Source: Callipepla californica brunnescens (Eukaryota > Chordata > Aves > Galliformes > Odontophoridae). From it: DNA of 64,000 bases. The stretch covers positions 21,549,105 through 21,613,104 of the forward strand of contig JALIRH010000006.1 in NCBI GenBank assembly GCA_023055505.1, given 5' to 3'. This document shows positions 35,701 to 47,040 of the stretch, piece after piece (position 1 is the first letter of the stretch; each line of letters starts with the position of its first letter). The notes under the pieces are model-generated. The model saw only the letters and a list, made by a program, of their open reading frames with translations, was not told where the DNA came from and did no database searches. A program made the translations under genes and the position numbers.

Positions 35701-37399
35701 CTCTGTTTCCCAGGGTTGAGTGGAACAAATAGTGATAAAGTCACAGTTAAATAAATAATGGTGGTATACCTTGCTGGAGCAGCACTTATTCTCTTAAGAT
35801 GCATGGGAGAAGCCTGCAAAAACCATGAGAGAAACTCAAGAGGATTTCAATGGGGATGTTGCAGACCACTCATGCGTGTGCAACTGGAGGGGCATGGACA
35901 GCATCCCTACTGCAGCCCTACCTGTGTTGGCTTCAGCACAGTGAAACTACTCCGCCATGACTCTGGCAGGCTTTGCTGTAGGGTTGGTGCTGTTACATAG
36001 GATGTCTCAGATGTTGCGTACTTCTGCACAACAGTTAGGTCTCAAGAGAAATTTTAAAGATTTGCTTTGATGGGACACACATATTTCTTAGTTCAAAATA
36101 TAGCATTAGCACCGCAGTGAATACTAACATACACATTACTCATATACATTACACCCAAAGTGTGTGTGAAATGCATCTTCTGAAATGTGCCCTCTACAAC
36201 TCTTATGCTATGTTGAACTGATTGTCCCACAGTTGCAATTTTTCACAAAAACGTTGGGTTAAGACTTCCCTTTCTATTGTTCCATTGTTAAAATATTATC
36301 AGATTGTAAACATGGTTTTATCAAAAAATTTCTGTTTTCAAAAGCAAGGATCCTGGCTCCGTCACTGAAGCTGGAGGCTCTCTCCTGACTCACCAGTCTG
36401 GGAGCAGCTGAAGTTGCCCTTCAACAGCCTTGTCCTTAAAGGCCACCAGGAGAACTCAGTGCCCATGCCCAGGGCATTTCAAGAGTGTGGGAGGCTTTTC
36501 TACAAGAGTACTGGAGTGTTTCTATGTATTGAGAAAGTATTTTGCTAATTTAATCCTTCCATCTTGAACCCAGCCAGGAGGCTTGCCCTGTGCCACATGA
36601 ATTGGTATGAAATCTTGATCTGTTTGAACTGGGAGGAAAACCTTCTCTCAAATCATGTGTGTTTTCACAGTCCGAAGAGAATCCTGATGATTACTCTCGA
36701 CTGTGACTTACTGGTAATCTAAACCAGCTGATGTCTTGTTAATGCAGCTTAACTTCAGTTGCACTTACTCACACACATGGTGTATTGGCAAACAGACTGA
36801 AAAAGACTACAGTTTTACCTGATTGTCATTTTGTTGAAAGTAGTTTTCTGCGAAAAGGAAATAAATAGATTATATTCTGGGTGCCTGATTATAAATAAAA
36901 GTTTAAAGAAGCTGATAATAACGATTGCAGTAATTAAATCACAGACATAAACAAAGAAGAAATTAAAACAATTCATTTCCGCACCAGCTGTGCTCTACCT
37001 ACAAGCTTATCTACAAAAGCAAATTTACTTGTCATTGGGCAAAACCAGACTGCGCAAATTCTGTTTAGCACTGCAGGTTTGTGTCAGAGATGTGTCTGTA
37101 TAGGAAATAACGGAGATTCTCAGGCACAGATTTCCTGAGGATGTCAAAAACACCAAAGACCACTGTCCTTCTCCTTCCCGTTGAATCTTGCCTGGTTCAA
37201 CACATGTTCTGTGTCACAGAAAAAACTATGAAAACACAGTGCAGCTCCCTGCCCCCTCCACACCCTCTAGCTGCACCTAATTCATGTTGTAAGATCCAGT
37301 AGATTCTTGCTATTTGATTCTGTCAGGAAAGATGTCTGTAGGCTTCAATAATTGTTACTCTGCTTCAAAACTTCTTTAGGGGATGAAATTTTCTCATAA
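29750..37399. other. Long stretch of unique DNA without recognised gene or repeat
   Basis: No CR1, LTR or exon recognised in about 7.6 kb, the longest repeat-poor interval in the window together with 7.3-14 kb. Sub-regions with AT-rich, complex, repeat-free sequence (about 33130-33420 and 33690-34140, the latter with GGCCAATGGCC near 33729) might be conserved non-coding DNA but cannot be judged here. A GC-richer patch at 35750-36000 contains an 80-codon frame without family resemblance. Confidence 0.5.
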
Positions 37400-38015
37400 A
37401 GATGGGCAATATGTATCAACGACCTGGATGAAGGGATAGAGACCAGCGTTGGCAAGTTTGCTGATGGTATGAAGCTGGAAGGAGAAGATGACACACCAGA
37501 AGGCTGTGCTGCCATTCAGCCATTCTTGCTGAATGGACAAGCTGGAGAGATGAGCAGAGATGTACCTTATGAGATCCAACAAGACCAAGTGTAGAATCTC
37601 GCATGTAGGGAAGAATAATCTCATTCATCAGTACAGGCTGATCTGATGGAGAGAGCTCTACAGAGAAGAAGCTGGGTGCCGTGGTGGACAGCAGGTAGGC
37701 CATGAGCCAGCAGTAATAAAGTGTGCACTTGTGATCCAGAGGGCCTATGGTATCCTGGGGTGCAATAAAAAAGAGCATGGCCAGCAGGTCAAGGGAGGTG
37801 ATCCTCCCCCTCTACTCTGTGCTGGTGAGGTTATGTCTGGAGTACCATGTCCAGTTCTGGGATCCCCAGTTCAAAAAAGACAGGGATCTTCTAAAGAGAG
37901 TCCAGTGGCAAGCAACAAGGATGATGAGGAGCCTGGAGCAGGAGGTTGGAGTCAATGATCTCTTGAGGTCCCTTTCAACCTCTGCAACTTTGTGATTCTT
38001 TGATTCTGTGAAAGA
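37400..38015 (+). mobile_element. CR1 LINE with internal deletion, RT end joined to 3' tail
   Basis: Begins in late RT (sense 'atcaacgacctggatgaagggatagagacc', 'ggcaagtttgctgatgg-atgaagctgg'). It continues to 'ctggagtaccatgtccagttctgggatccc' and 'agagagtccagtggcaagcaacaagg'. At about 37940-37945 it jumps to the extreme 3' end ('gaggttggagtcaatgatctcttgaggtccctttcaacc') and finishes with the tail GATTCTTTGATTCTGTG. Stops and indels break the ORF. Confidence 0.9.
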
Positions 38016-40152
38016 AATTGAATCCTGAGGCAATACAAGGGCCACAATCCATTCCACATAAATGTCAATACAGTATTTTCCAGTATCACCAGACAGAAGC
38101 AGGATCAGTCCGGAATAAATTACCTCCACTGTACATTTAAATTTGTTTTCAGTAAGCTCTCACTTCCAACCAATGTGGTTAACTGAGCAGACACATTGAT
38201 GGCAGAAGGTGTTTAGAAGACACCTCCTATATGCCTTTTAGAAAATATTATCTAATGGCAATCTTTTCTGTTATATGAGTATGTATAGTGTCATTAAATA
38301 TTTTATAACTCACTTGCAACCAAGAGGCAACATTTCATTAGGACTGGATTTAAATTTAACCTCTTTTTCTGTAGGGCAAGAAAGAGGAAAATAATTTTCT
38401 TTTGTCCTAAAACAAAGTTTTGAGTCTCAGTTTCCCAAACCAACAAGTACATCATCTGACTGAATTTTCCTAACCTGTTTATTAGTACACATCTCAATTT
38501 TAATCATCCAAATGTATTTAAAGATAGAAAGTAACATGGAAAACAACTCATCATAGAATATAAGCGAAGTTCTGTGTGTACTGATGAAGACATCTAGTTA
38601 AGCCTAGACTAGCTACAGTTCTCATTTCTCTTGTAGCTTACCTAGCTGATTCAGTGATTTAACTGGAAAAAAAGGTGGAAACCACTATAAAACTCTACTA
38701 GAGAAATCTCACAGTTCCAGTGATGCAACCCAGCCAGATCCAGTACAAATTTTCCCCGTTCTTAGATCATGCCAGTATGATCAGGAGGATATATCAACAC
38801 CCATGGGAAAAAGCAGATTTTGGTTATAGCCAGTAAAAATGCTGGATGGGAGAAAGCTTTTGATTATGTGAAAAGTGAGTTTTTATGCCTGTGGTGCAGT
38901 AGAGGTTCTATTCTGGTAGCTGAGGATAAATGTTAAGAGAATAGTAAAGGAGACTTACTTTGGTATGTAGGCATAATTAACAACTGAACATTCAGATGGT
39001 AAGTTCAGCCCTGCCTCTGTCTAAAGATCTGTTCAGCATCTCCACCACAAAGTATTTCTCTCTGGCATTAAATTTCAGTCAATCTGGAACCAGGAGCTAT
39101 ATGTTCCTTCCACCCCCCACTTCAGGCAGGCTCAGAAATAGCTGTCAGAGGAGAACAAGGGAGAGGGATGGGAGTTAGCATTTTAGCTAGAGATCAGAAA
39201 ATGCAGAGTTTGGGTGCTGTCCACTGGCTGATGGACTTGTGTCCCTGCACATCCCATTAATACTTGGTTTGTGGATAAGTTTGAGGTCTCTGTGCCCAGC
39301 ATGGCTCTCACATCAAAATTCTCTGTAGCATTTGCACTGACTTCAGTTCTCCTTGGAAACTCCAGGTTTTGTGGAGTTGTTGACTTCCCAGGGATTAGGC
39401 TCTGCTCCTCTCTGAATAGTTAAATCCCTGTGAGAAAGCATTCTAGGCTGGGGACAAAGAGATTGAAATAAACATCTTTTGTCTAATGATACTACTTAAA
39501 ATGAGAATGAGCCTGAAAGAAGCTTGGCAGTCACAATTGCTCACAAAATAGATTTTTTCCCAATTTATTTTCCTTTCTTTAATATATTCCTAGCACAGAC
39601 TATTACTATTCAGTAGTCAGAAGGCCAGACTGACTCATTAAATGGAGCCACTTCTCATTTTGCATTCTCTGGGTTACAAGAAAACACTTCCTACCCAAAC
39701 GAGATACTTCAGGGCTGATTTTCCCCATCCTGTGCAGCAGAAGGCTAACCCAAGGCTGGCAAATGCTAAGCCAGATATTCTTCTGCCCTAGACAATTGAT
39801 CAGACAGCTGGCAACACCTGGTAGTTGGTCTGCAAGCTGAGAGCTCATGAATCTTTACTTCATTATCAGTCTCCATTCATGTTGAGGTGCTTCTATGTAG
39901 AAGAAGTACAGGGAGATAGAAACAATTGGTGCTTAAGAATCCAGGGGATGATTTCTGTGGGTCTGCCCTAGCTCTCCCTTCATCTCTCCCTCACACAGGA
40001 ACTAGCTGCCCCTCCAGTACAGACCCCTGCAAATGCAAAGCATTTGTGGGTTCATCTGCTCTCTCCACACTTACGTGCAACGTGATGAAGGAAGGCTGGG
40101 AGATTGTTCCCAGATTTAATCACATTGACTGATGAAAATCAGCTCTGCTGGT
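38016..40152. other. Unique DNA, no gene seen
   Basis: No repeat family or exon recognised. Confidence 0.5.
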
Positions 40153-40250
40153 CCTGAAATCCATTTATCCATTCTGAAGCACAGTTCCTTTCTTGCCAAG
40201 CCCTGAGATCCATTTATCTGGTCTGTGGCACTGTTTCTTCCTTACCAAGG
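40153..40250. repeat. 49-bp imperfect tandem duplication
   Basis: Unit 1 (40153-40201) and unit 2 (40202-40250) both begin CCTGA(A/G)ATCCATTTATC and end CTT(G/A)CCAAG. By-eye alignment without gaps shows 38 of 49 identical bases. An old local duplication outside any recognised element. Confidence 0.8.
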
Positions 40251-42654
40251 CATCTTTTCTCCGCTCTGTTTCAAACTGAAGAAAATTTGCAAAGAAGCCC
40301 AACAAAACTGTTCTGCAGCATGTATCTTTATACTGTAAGAAGATTCAGGTAGTAAAAGAGTAGCTTTTCTGTCTTTCCTCGTTAACATTTTGAAAAAATG
40401 AAGATTTGGCACTATTTTTTCCATCCCTAAGAACAAAGATAGACTGATGTATATTCTTTGTGAAGGGATACAGTTGTAAATAATTATTAGTCAAAGCATA
40501 GAAATGTTACTAAAGACTACTATGCTACACACACTTGTAACTTTTTCATCAGGTAACAGCAACATCATTTGTATTGGTAGCTCCAATGTCAGTGCTGATG
40601 TGCTTTTTAGTGATGGCACTTGAGCTAAAGGTACACAAATGTGTGGTCCTGGTGGATGTCAGATAACCCAGATGAAAAGATTTGCTCTAGTTCTTCCCTG
40701 AGACATCGAGGGACTCTTATGTCCCATCAGACACAATGCTGCAGACTTAACTTATTCCCAAATATACATTCACAAGTAACTGTGCTCCTACGGCTAGTCC
40801 TTCTAAACTCAGTAGGACTGTTCCTCTAAGTAAATACCTACCTCATCAGCATTGCAGTGAGAAAATAATTAACTGCTCTTTTTTCTTTTTTGACCTCCTA
40901 TTTCTTTCTGAATGCAAAATAAGTCACATTACTCAGAACACCGCAAATCCTTCTTACACAGAGTTAGTATTTTCAGAAAACTACATGTTCTATATAATTT
41001 TGTAAATATAAAAGACTAATGATGAAAATAATTTAATGTTAAACATTTATAGATTCTTTGTAAATTCAGCCTTCTAGCAATATTCAATTTATTGAAATGA
41101 AATCTGCAATAAATTTGTTCCCCTGCAGGTAGTGCTTAACATCACTCAGTTTCACCACAAGGACTTCAATTAACCGCATACATTAGCTGTACCCAAGAAA
41201 CTTAAAGCACATAGCAAAGAATTTCTGTAAGCTTCAGAGTAGTTTTATGTATTCTTGAGCTGGCCAGAGCAGCTTTTTTATTTCCAGAATGAAAGAAATG
41301 GGCAAATCTATGAGGCTCAGTTGACACGTCCTCCTAACCCCCACCACTCTGCAGCTGAGGGATGATGGGAAGGGGTCATCTGATCTTTTCCAAAGTATTG
41401 CTGGTTTTTTTGGCCATCCATAAAACCAATCTCTTCTGCTCCCTGACATGACTTGCATATAGTGGAATTACTTTCAACTTCCTTACACAAGATTTTCTAA
41501 ATCCGATTATTACAGAACAGGGACCCTCAGAACAAGCAGCTAAGGGTCAGCTTTTAACCCGCAATCCATCTCTGACACAGGGAAGGTGGTTTGCTCTTGT
41601 TATAGTCAGTCATTGCTATTATTTTTACTTAGCATAAATGGCAATTCCTAAAAGCATCCATTTTGATTCCCCAAATTTAAAAAGTGCAGACTGCCATGTT
41701 TCTTATAGTGCAGATAACATTAAAGTACAAAAATTGCCTTGAGATCTTTGAATTTTTCCTGAATCATTTTGTCTCAGTTGGTGTTTCTTCTGAAAGGTTT
41801 GCAATGCCTGGAAAAAAGAAACAGATAGAGCTAATTATATGCCAAGACAGTTTCTTAATCACTTGTTCCAGCCAATAAAATAATTGATTCAACTTGGCAA
41901 TAGTTTCACACTCTAAATTTGCTCCCAAAGTAAGTGATTAAGTGCTGTGCTTTCCTCTAGACACAGTGACTTTCAGCTCCAGCCAGCAAAACTCTCCCTG
42001 TTAGTTGGTGAGTCCCCTTCTCCCCCGCAGGTCAAGAGCACTGTATATTACAGCTGCTGACGGCACTGCCTGGAGAAGTGGGAGCCAAGGGCACTGGAGT
42101 TTTAACTCTGACTGTGCCATTAGAAGAGGCCTTTGGAAGCCCATGGGTGAAATCCAGTCCCTCAGGTGTCTGTGTCAGATGATGATTTCTACTGAAGAAG
42201 AGAGGTGGTCCCCAAGGCTGCAGTGGTCCTGCAGCCTGGCCTCCTCCATCCAAGGCTGCCAGACCCCTCCTTCTGAGGAAATTCTGTCTTTGGGACCAGC
42301 TGCTAGAGCAAAAGAAGAAAGCGAGGAATTTCTTAATGAAGTCCTACGGGGAAAGAATGATGGAGATGAATCTTCTCATCCCAGAAACAATGAGGCTCTG
42401 ATGAGGTCATGTCACAATGTTATGGTAAAACTAAAGGCAGCTACAAAGAAGACAGAGACTCTTCACAAGAAGCCACATGGAGAAGACAAGGGGCAGTGAG
42501 CATTAGTTGTGCTGGGTGAGGCTACATTCTGGTATGAGAAAGGGATATTTTACACTGAACACTATCAATTGCTAGCACAGGGACATAGTAGAATCCACTT
42601 CTCTGTAGGTTTTCAATAGACAAGGGAATGGGATAATCTTCACCTAGGCTCCTG
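40251..42654. other. Unique DNA with one long open frame
   Basis: No repeat recognised. An open frame crosses 42005-42499 (first ATG about 42143, ending before 42500) and lies behind a polypyrimidine-CAG motif at 42014-42030. It has no recognised family and is not called as a gene. Confidence 0.45.
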
Positions 42655-42728
42655 CTTCCCATGAAATGTTGGACATGATGATCTTTTGAGGTCCCTTCAG
42701 TAATGGTCTCTTCTATGGCTTTATCAAT
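42655..42728 (+). mobile_element. Probable CR1 3'-end remnant
   Basis: 'gttggacatgatgatcttttgaggtcccttcagtaatggtctcttctatggctttat' fits the last ~70 bp of CR1 in sense orientation (ttgga-atgatct-gaggtccctt...ttctatg). Short and diverged. Confidence 0.5.
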
Positions 42729-45448
42729 TTAAAATTTGAGAGTTCCAGAAATCAGCTTTTGTACGATAAAGCTCCTTTCAGCAAAATCAATGAAGGGACT
42801 GTGGCTCTGTCTGGCTCCAGATCTCGACTGCTCTGTATGGAGTCAGGGCTGGCTGAAAGTGCTGGAGCTGCTTCACTGACTTGTTGCAGCCCACACAGTG
42901 AACCAGAAATGCTGTAAGATGGCATACTGAACAGCTCCTGCTCTCAGGAAATGCACATCTGCTGCAACTGGATGTGCAAAAGCAAACCAAAAAGTACATC
43001 TCACACATAAGATGTCGGTTTACCATTGAAGAGCTCTGTGGATCACTGAGATAATTTGAGCCTGGTTTTGTAATATTTTCAGAATTTCTCTGTGGAGAGT
43101 TTCAAGGGACATGTAAGAGCCAGTGCTCTGATATGCAATTATTAAAACGAGGTTTGTGAGGTTACTGAAAATACAGAATCTTAATCTTCTGTTAACAAAA
43201 TTAAAATGAGGACCATATTTCTTTCTGGTCAAGGAGCAAACAGCTAGTAACTAACATGGTTGTTAGCTTCCATTAGCACTGCTTTAAATGGTCAAAGGGA
43301 CCATTAAACCCCTTTCCCTGTAGGTGCAGTGGTGCTGAAGAAGAAATGTGTTAGCTGTTTTTGGTAATGAAGAAAAAGCAAAAGAAGAGAAGAGTGGGAA
43401 GCAGTGCAGCCCTACTGTGTGTTGCAATTAGAAGAGAAGGGACTCCTGGCCTCCACTGAAGGCTGTGGAGTAACAGTCATTTGCAGACGGACACCCAGAG
43501 GTTTGTCTTGGAGATGTTGCTGGCAAAGCAGCATTTTATCCTGCTCTGTTTCTTCTCCTGCCTCCAAATTACAGCAGAACAGAAGCTGGAAAAGGTTTGG
43601 TGTGGATCTCCTTGGCAATCTATCTATGGGGTGACACGTGCAAGGCACAGTGTAGGGGTATGCATCGTTAGTGATGCAACACAGCTTGTACAGCTGCACA
43701 ACTAGCAGTGCCCCACCGCTGTGGGCCCTCTTCTGGGCATTTCCTTTTCTAGAAATTCTCCTTCCTTCCTTCTCCTTCCCAACCAGTCAATATTTAAACA
43801 GCACATTCAATTCAGAGTGAAAGTAATAACACAGCCGTCCAATTATCAGTTAATCCTCTGAGCTTTTCCTAACTGCTGTTGGGCAAGGAAAAACATAAAT
43901 CTTCCTCTCCATCCGAATAAGCTGAACAATAAGTATCAGGGCTTGGAAGCAAGGTGGGGGTTTCCCCACGGCAAGGTAAAATATTGTCTTCCCGTTATGG
44001 CTGCAGCAATTCAATCTGGGCTTGAAGGTAATGAAAGAGCTTCATTCATTTAATCAGATATTGATTGATTGCCATAATATACTATGTCAACAATTGCTGC
44101 AAGGGAACAAGAGCTGGCTGAAATAAATCAGATTCCAGCTAACTCTGTTAGAAGAAGTAAAAATTATGTCAATATACTAGATGCTTGATTCTGGTGCTGC
44201 GCCAGAATTGTCTGTCCGTGATTTCCAGTACTGCTAAATATTTTGCTTAAGAAGTTCAGTATCATACATTTGCAAGACACAGCAACATCCAAGTTTTGCT
44301 TCCATACTGTAATCTTTCATGATTAAAAACCTTTGCTAGTCTTTATTTTGCATGCTGTAACAAGCACTTTGAGGAATAGAACCTGATGGAGATTTTTAGT
44401 TGCGTTTCATTTATCTGAGATAAGTTCTTGGCTCTACCATATCTTTTGGATGGAAATCTATTCACATATATTCATTCTGCTGTCTACCAAGCAAATGTTG
44501 AGTAATTTCAGTCATCATTTCTCCTCGTGCCTATCTGCATTATGTTTGGGTTTTTTTTTGCAAGAATTTGTATTTAAAAATACATCTAACACTGTGGAGT
44601 TTCAATCCTTATTGCTCTCAGGAATTATTGCAACAAATATGAGTATAAATAATAATAACCTAAGAGTTTGAAATAAAAATTCAAGAGGAAATTAAAAAAA
44701 AAAATAGGAAGATGAATCTATACCTGCAGTTGTACTGTGAATTTTTTTTAAAAGGTTACACTTTCTATATACTTCGTGAAATTATTGAAAATAAAGTTAG
44801 GGGAAGCATTCTAAGAAGTACCTTATCACTCATTTGTAAGCTTACTTGAGTTTACTCTATTTTTCAAAAACGAGTCTCTTAAATAATGCCCTTGAAGCAA
44901 TAAATGTAAGTCCACAAGCTTTTATAAATAAACATGAGTAACCCTTCCATGAACTCAAAATGCTTTTCTGAAATATCTCAATTGAGATATCAATGTTGAA
45001 ACTTCAGATTTCCTTTGTGACACTTGGAAATGTTTATCTTGTGTTTAAGCCTATATAGCTAGCAATAGGTTTGAGCAGGCACAGCTCTCCCTCAGCTCAG
45101 TGACTCGAATGAGAAAAGAATCACAGATAAAGGAGGATTGGCTTTGGTGTGCTGGCAGAAGGAGCAGCGAGCACTTGAAGCAGATGATTCTGTCAGCAGC
45201 TGACAATATCCAACAGAGAGAAGAGGTTACAAAGCCCACGTTTTCAATCAGAATAGTAACAGCTCTGTGTGACAAATGTTTTCTCTCTGGAAAGATGGCA
45301 GTGCTCTAGGTAAATGCACAATGACAGTTTCAATGACCTGGTGGTGGGCCCCATCTATAATACAAAAACATTCTTAACAAACACAGACACATCTGAGAAT
45401 ATCTTGATTTTCTTTGAATAATACTATGGTGCTATCTTGAAAATTAGA
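42729..45448. other. Unique AT-rich DNA, possible conserved segment
   Basis: No repeat body or exon recognised. About 43780-44260 is complex and AT-rich, with a PBX/HOX-like TGATTGATTG at 44062-44071 and a short hairpin ATTCTGG-7 nt-CCAGAAT near 44186-44206. A perfect 18-bp palindrome is at 44973-44990. Confidence 0.45.
44973..44990. repeat. Perfect 18-bp palindrome
   Basis: ATATCTCAATTGAGATAT equals its own reverse complement. It is AT-rich with a central CAATTG. It does not extend further. Confidence 0.85.
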
Positions 45449-45780
45449 ATTCATAGAATCATTGAATCATTTGAGTTCAAAGGGACTTCTAGAGGCCATC
45501 TAGTCCAACTCCCCTGCAATGAGCAGAAATACCTACAGCTAGATCAGGCTCTCAGAGCCTCATCCAGCCTTGAAGACACCCTTGGCTGTCTCCAAGGAGA
45601 GAGCATCCACCACCTCCATGGCCAACCTGTTCCACTGCGTCACCACCCTTACGGTAAAAAAAACTTTTGGTACAATTTAATCGCCTTTGTTTAGTTTGAA
45701 ACCATTTCCCATTGTCCTGTCACAACAGATCTCCCTTTAGAGTCTGTCCTCTACTTTCTTATAGTCCACTTCTTGCAATA
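45449..45780 (-). mobile_element. CR1 LINE, 3'-UTR fragment (antisense)
   Basis: Tail TTCATAGAATCATTGAATCATT, then 'ttcaaagggacttctagaggccatctagtccaactcccctgcaatgagcag', 'gagcatccaccacctccatggccaacctgttcc', and 'gaaaccatttcccattgtcctgtcacaacagatc', which is the start of the 3' UTR. Clear antisense CR1, about 330 bp. Confidence 0.93.
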
Positions 45781-46731
45781 CTTGCTCAGTTGTATTGGCT
45801 TCATCATTGTTCATTTGAAGAGAAGTGCTAAGAAGAAAGCATCAATCAGACACCAAAGCCAGTGCTGATTTGATTGTATCTAATTATTTATTTCACAAAT
45901 TAGGTCCTAGGAAGCACAGACACAGCCCTGAATTCCAAGAGATGGACTTGTGGCTGCCCAAGTGTAAAAAAGAACCCTAAGTTTTTCTGTGGTGGTAGCT
46001 CTGGAGATGGAAGTGAAGACTACACCTGACATTGGGATTTTCAATAAGGGAAGATATCAGAAGTCCTTGTGGCACATCAAGGAGAGATAGCAAGTATCAT
46101 CTCATCTCAGAGAAGAAGAAAAAAGGTTTGCTAACAGTGGGTTACTTCAGCTTCAAAAATATATTAGTATTGTCTTGGCTAACTAATTTCAAATATAGTG
46201 GCATAGGATATCACAGTCAAACTTTGCTACACTGGTCAGAAAGTAGTGAAGACAATATAGGAAATTTCTCTGTGCAAAGATATGTGAACTAGAAAATGTC
46301 ATTGAGGACAATTAATAGTAGGTTATCACTGCTATAGTACTTAAAACTTGAAGTCATAAAAGAGCTCTCCTAATGCAGGATAAGATGAATTAGTGCCTCA
46401 AAATATCCTTCTGACCATACTGGGTGTCTTTTAAATGCAAATGAAATCCAGATCTGACATACCCAGAATACTAAATAAACTATAAAGTGAATCAGTATGC
46501 TACTTAAATATGATAAAGGTCCTTTGAGAAATATATCTTAAAGCATTCATTTATCAGGTTTGGAGCTTTCCCAAGCTCATCTGAGATGTCCTGATTTGTT
46601 TCCAGGTTTGCTCTCAGTGAGGAAGATCACTCTTGTACTGCTCTGACAACATCCTATCTATAGCCAGTGTAGGTTTTAGAGATCACAAAAGATGCGGACA
46701 GACAGAAATAGTATCAAAATTCTTATAAAAT
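45781..46731. other. Unique DNA, no gene seen
   Basis: Nothing recognised. Confidence 0.5.
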
Positions 46732-47040
46732 GATAGAATCACAGAATCATTAAGGATGTAAAAGACCACTAATGTCATCTAGTCCAACTGTCAACCCATC
46801 CTCACCATGCCCACTAACCTCTGTTCCTAACTGCCACACCTCCAAGATTCTTGAACACCTCCAGGCATGGTGACTCCAGCACTTCCCTGGGCAGCCTGTT
46901 CTTACACTGCATCACACTTTCTGAGGAAAAAATGTTCTTAATATCCAACCTGAACTTCCCCTGGCACAACTTAAAGCCATTACCTCTTGTCCCATTGCTA
47001 GTTACCTGGAAGAAGAGGAATAGCTTGACAGGATTCATGA
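46732..47040 (-). mobile_element. CR1 LINE, 3'-UTR fragment (antisense)
   Basis: Tail GATAGAATCACAGAATCATT, then 'aaggatgtaaaagaccactaatgtcatctagtccaactgtcaaccc', 'tccaggcatggtgactccagcacttccctgggcagcctg', 'atccaacctgaacttcccctggcacaacttaaagccattacctcttgtcc'. Same subfamily type as 19343-19455. May extend, decayed, to about 47110. Confidence 0.93.
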
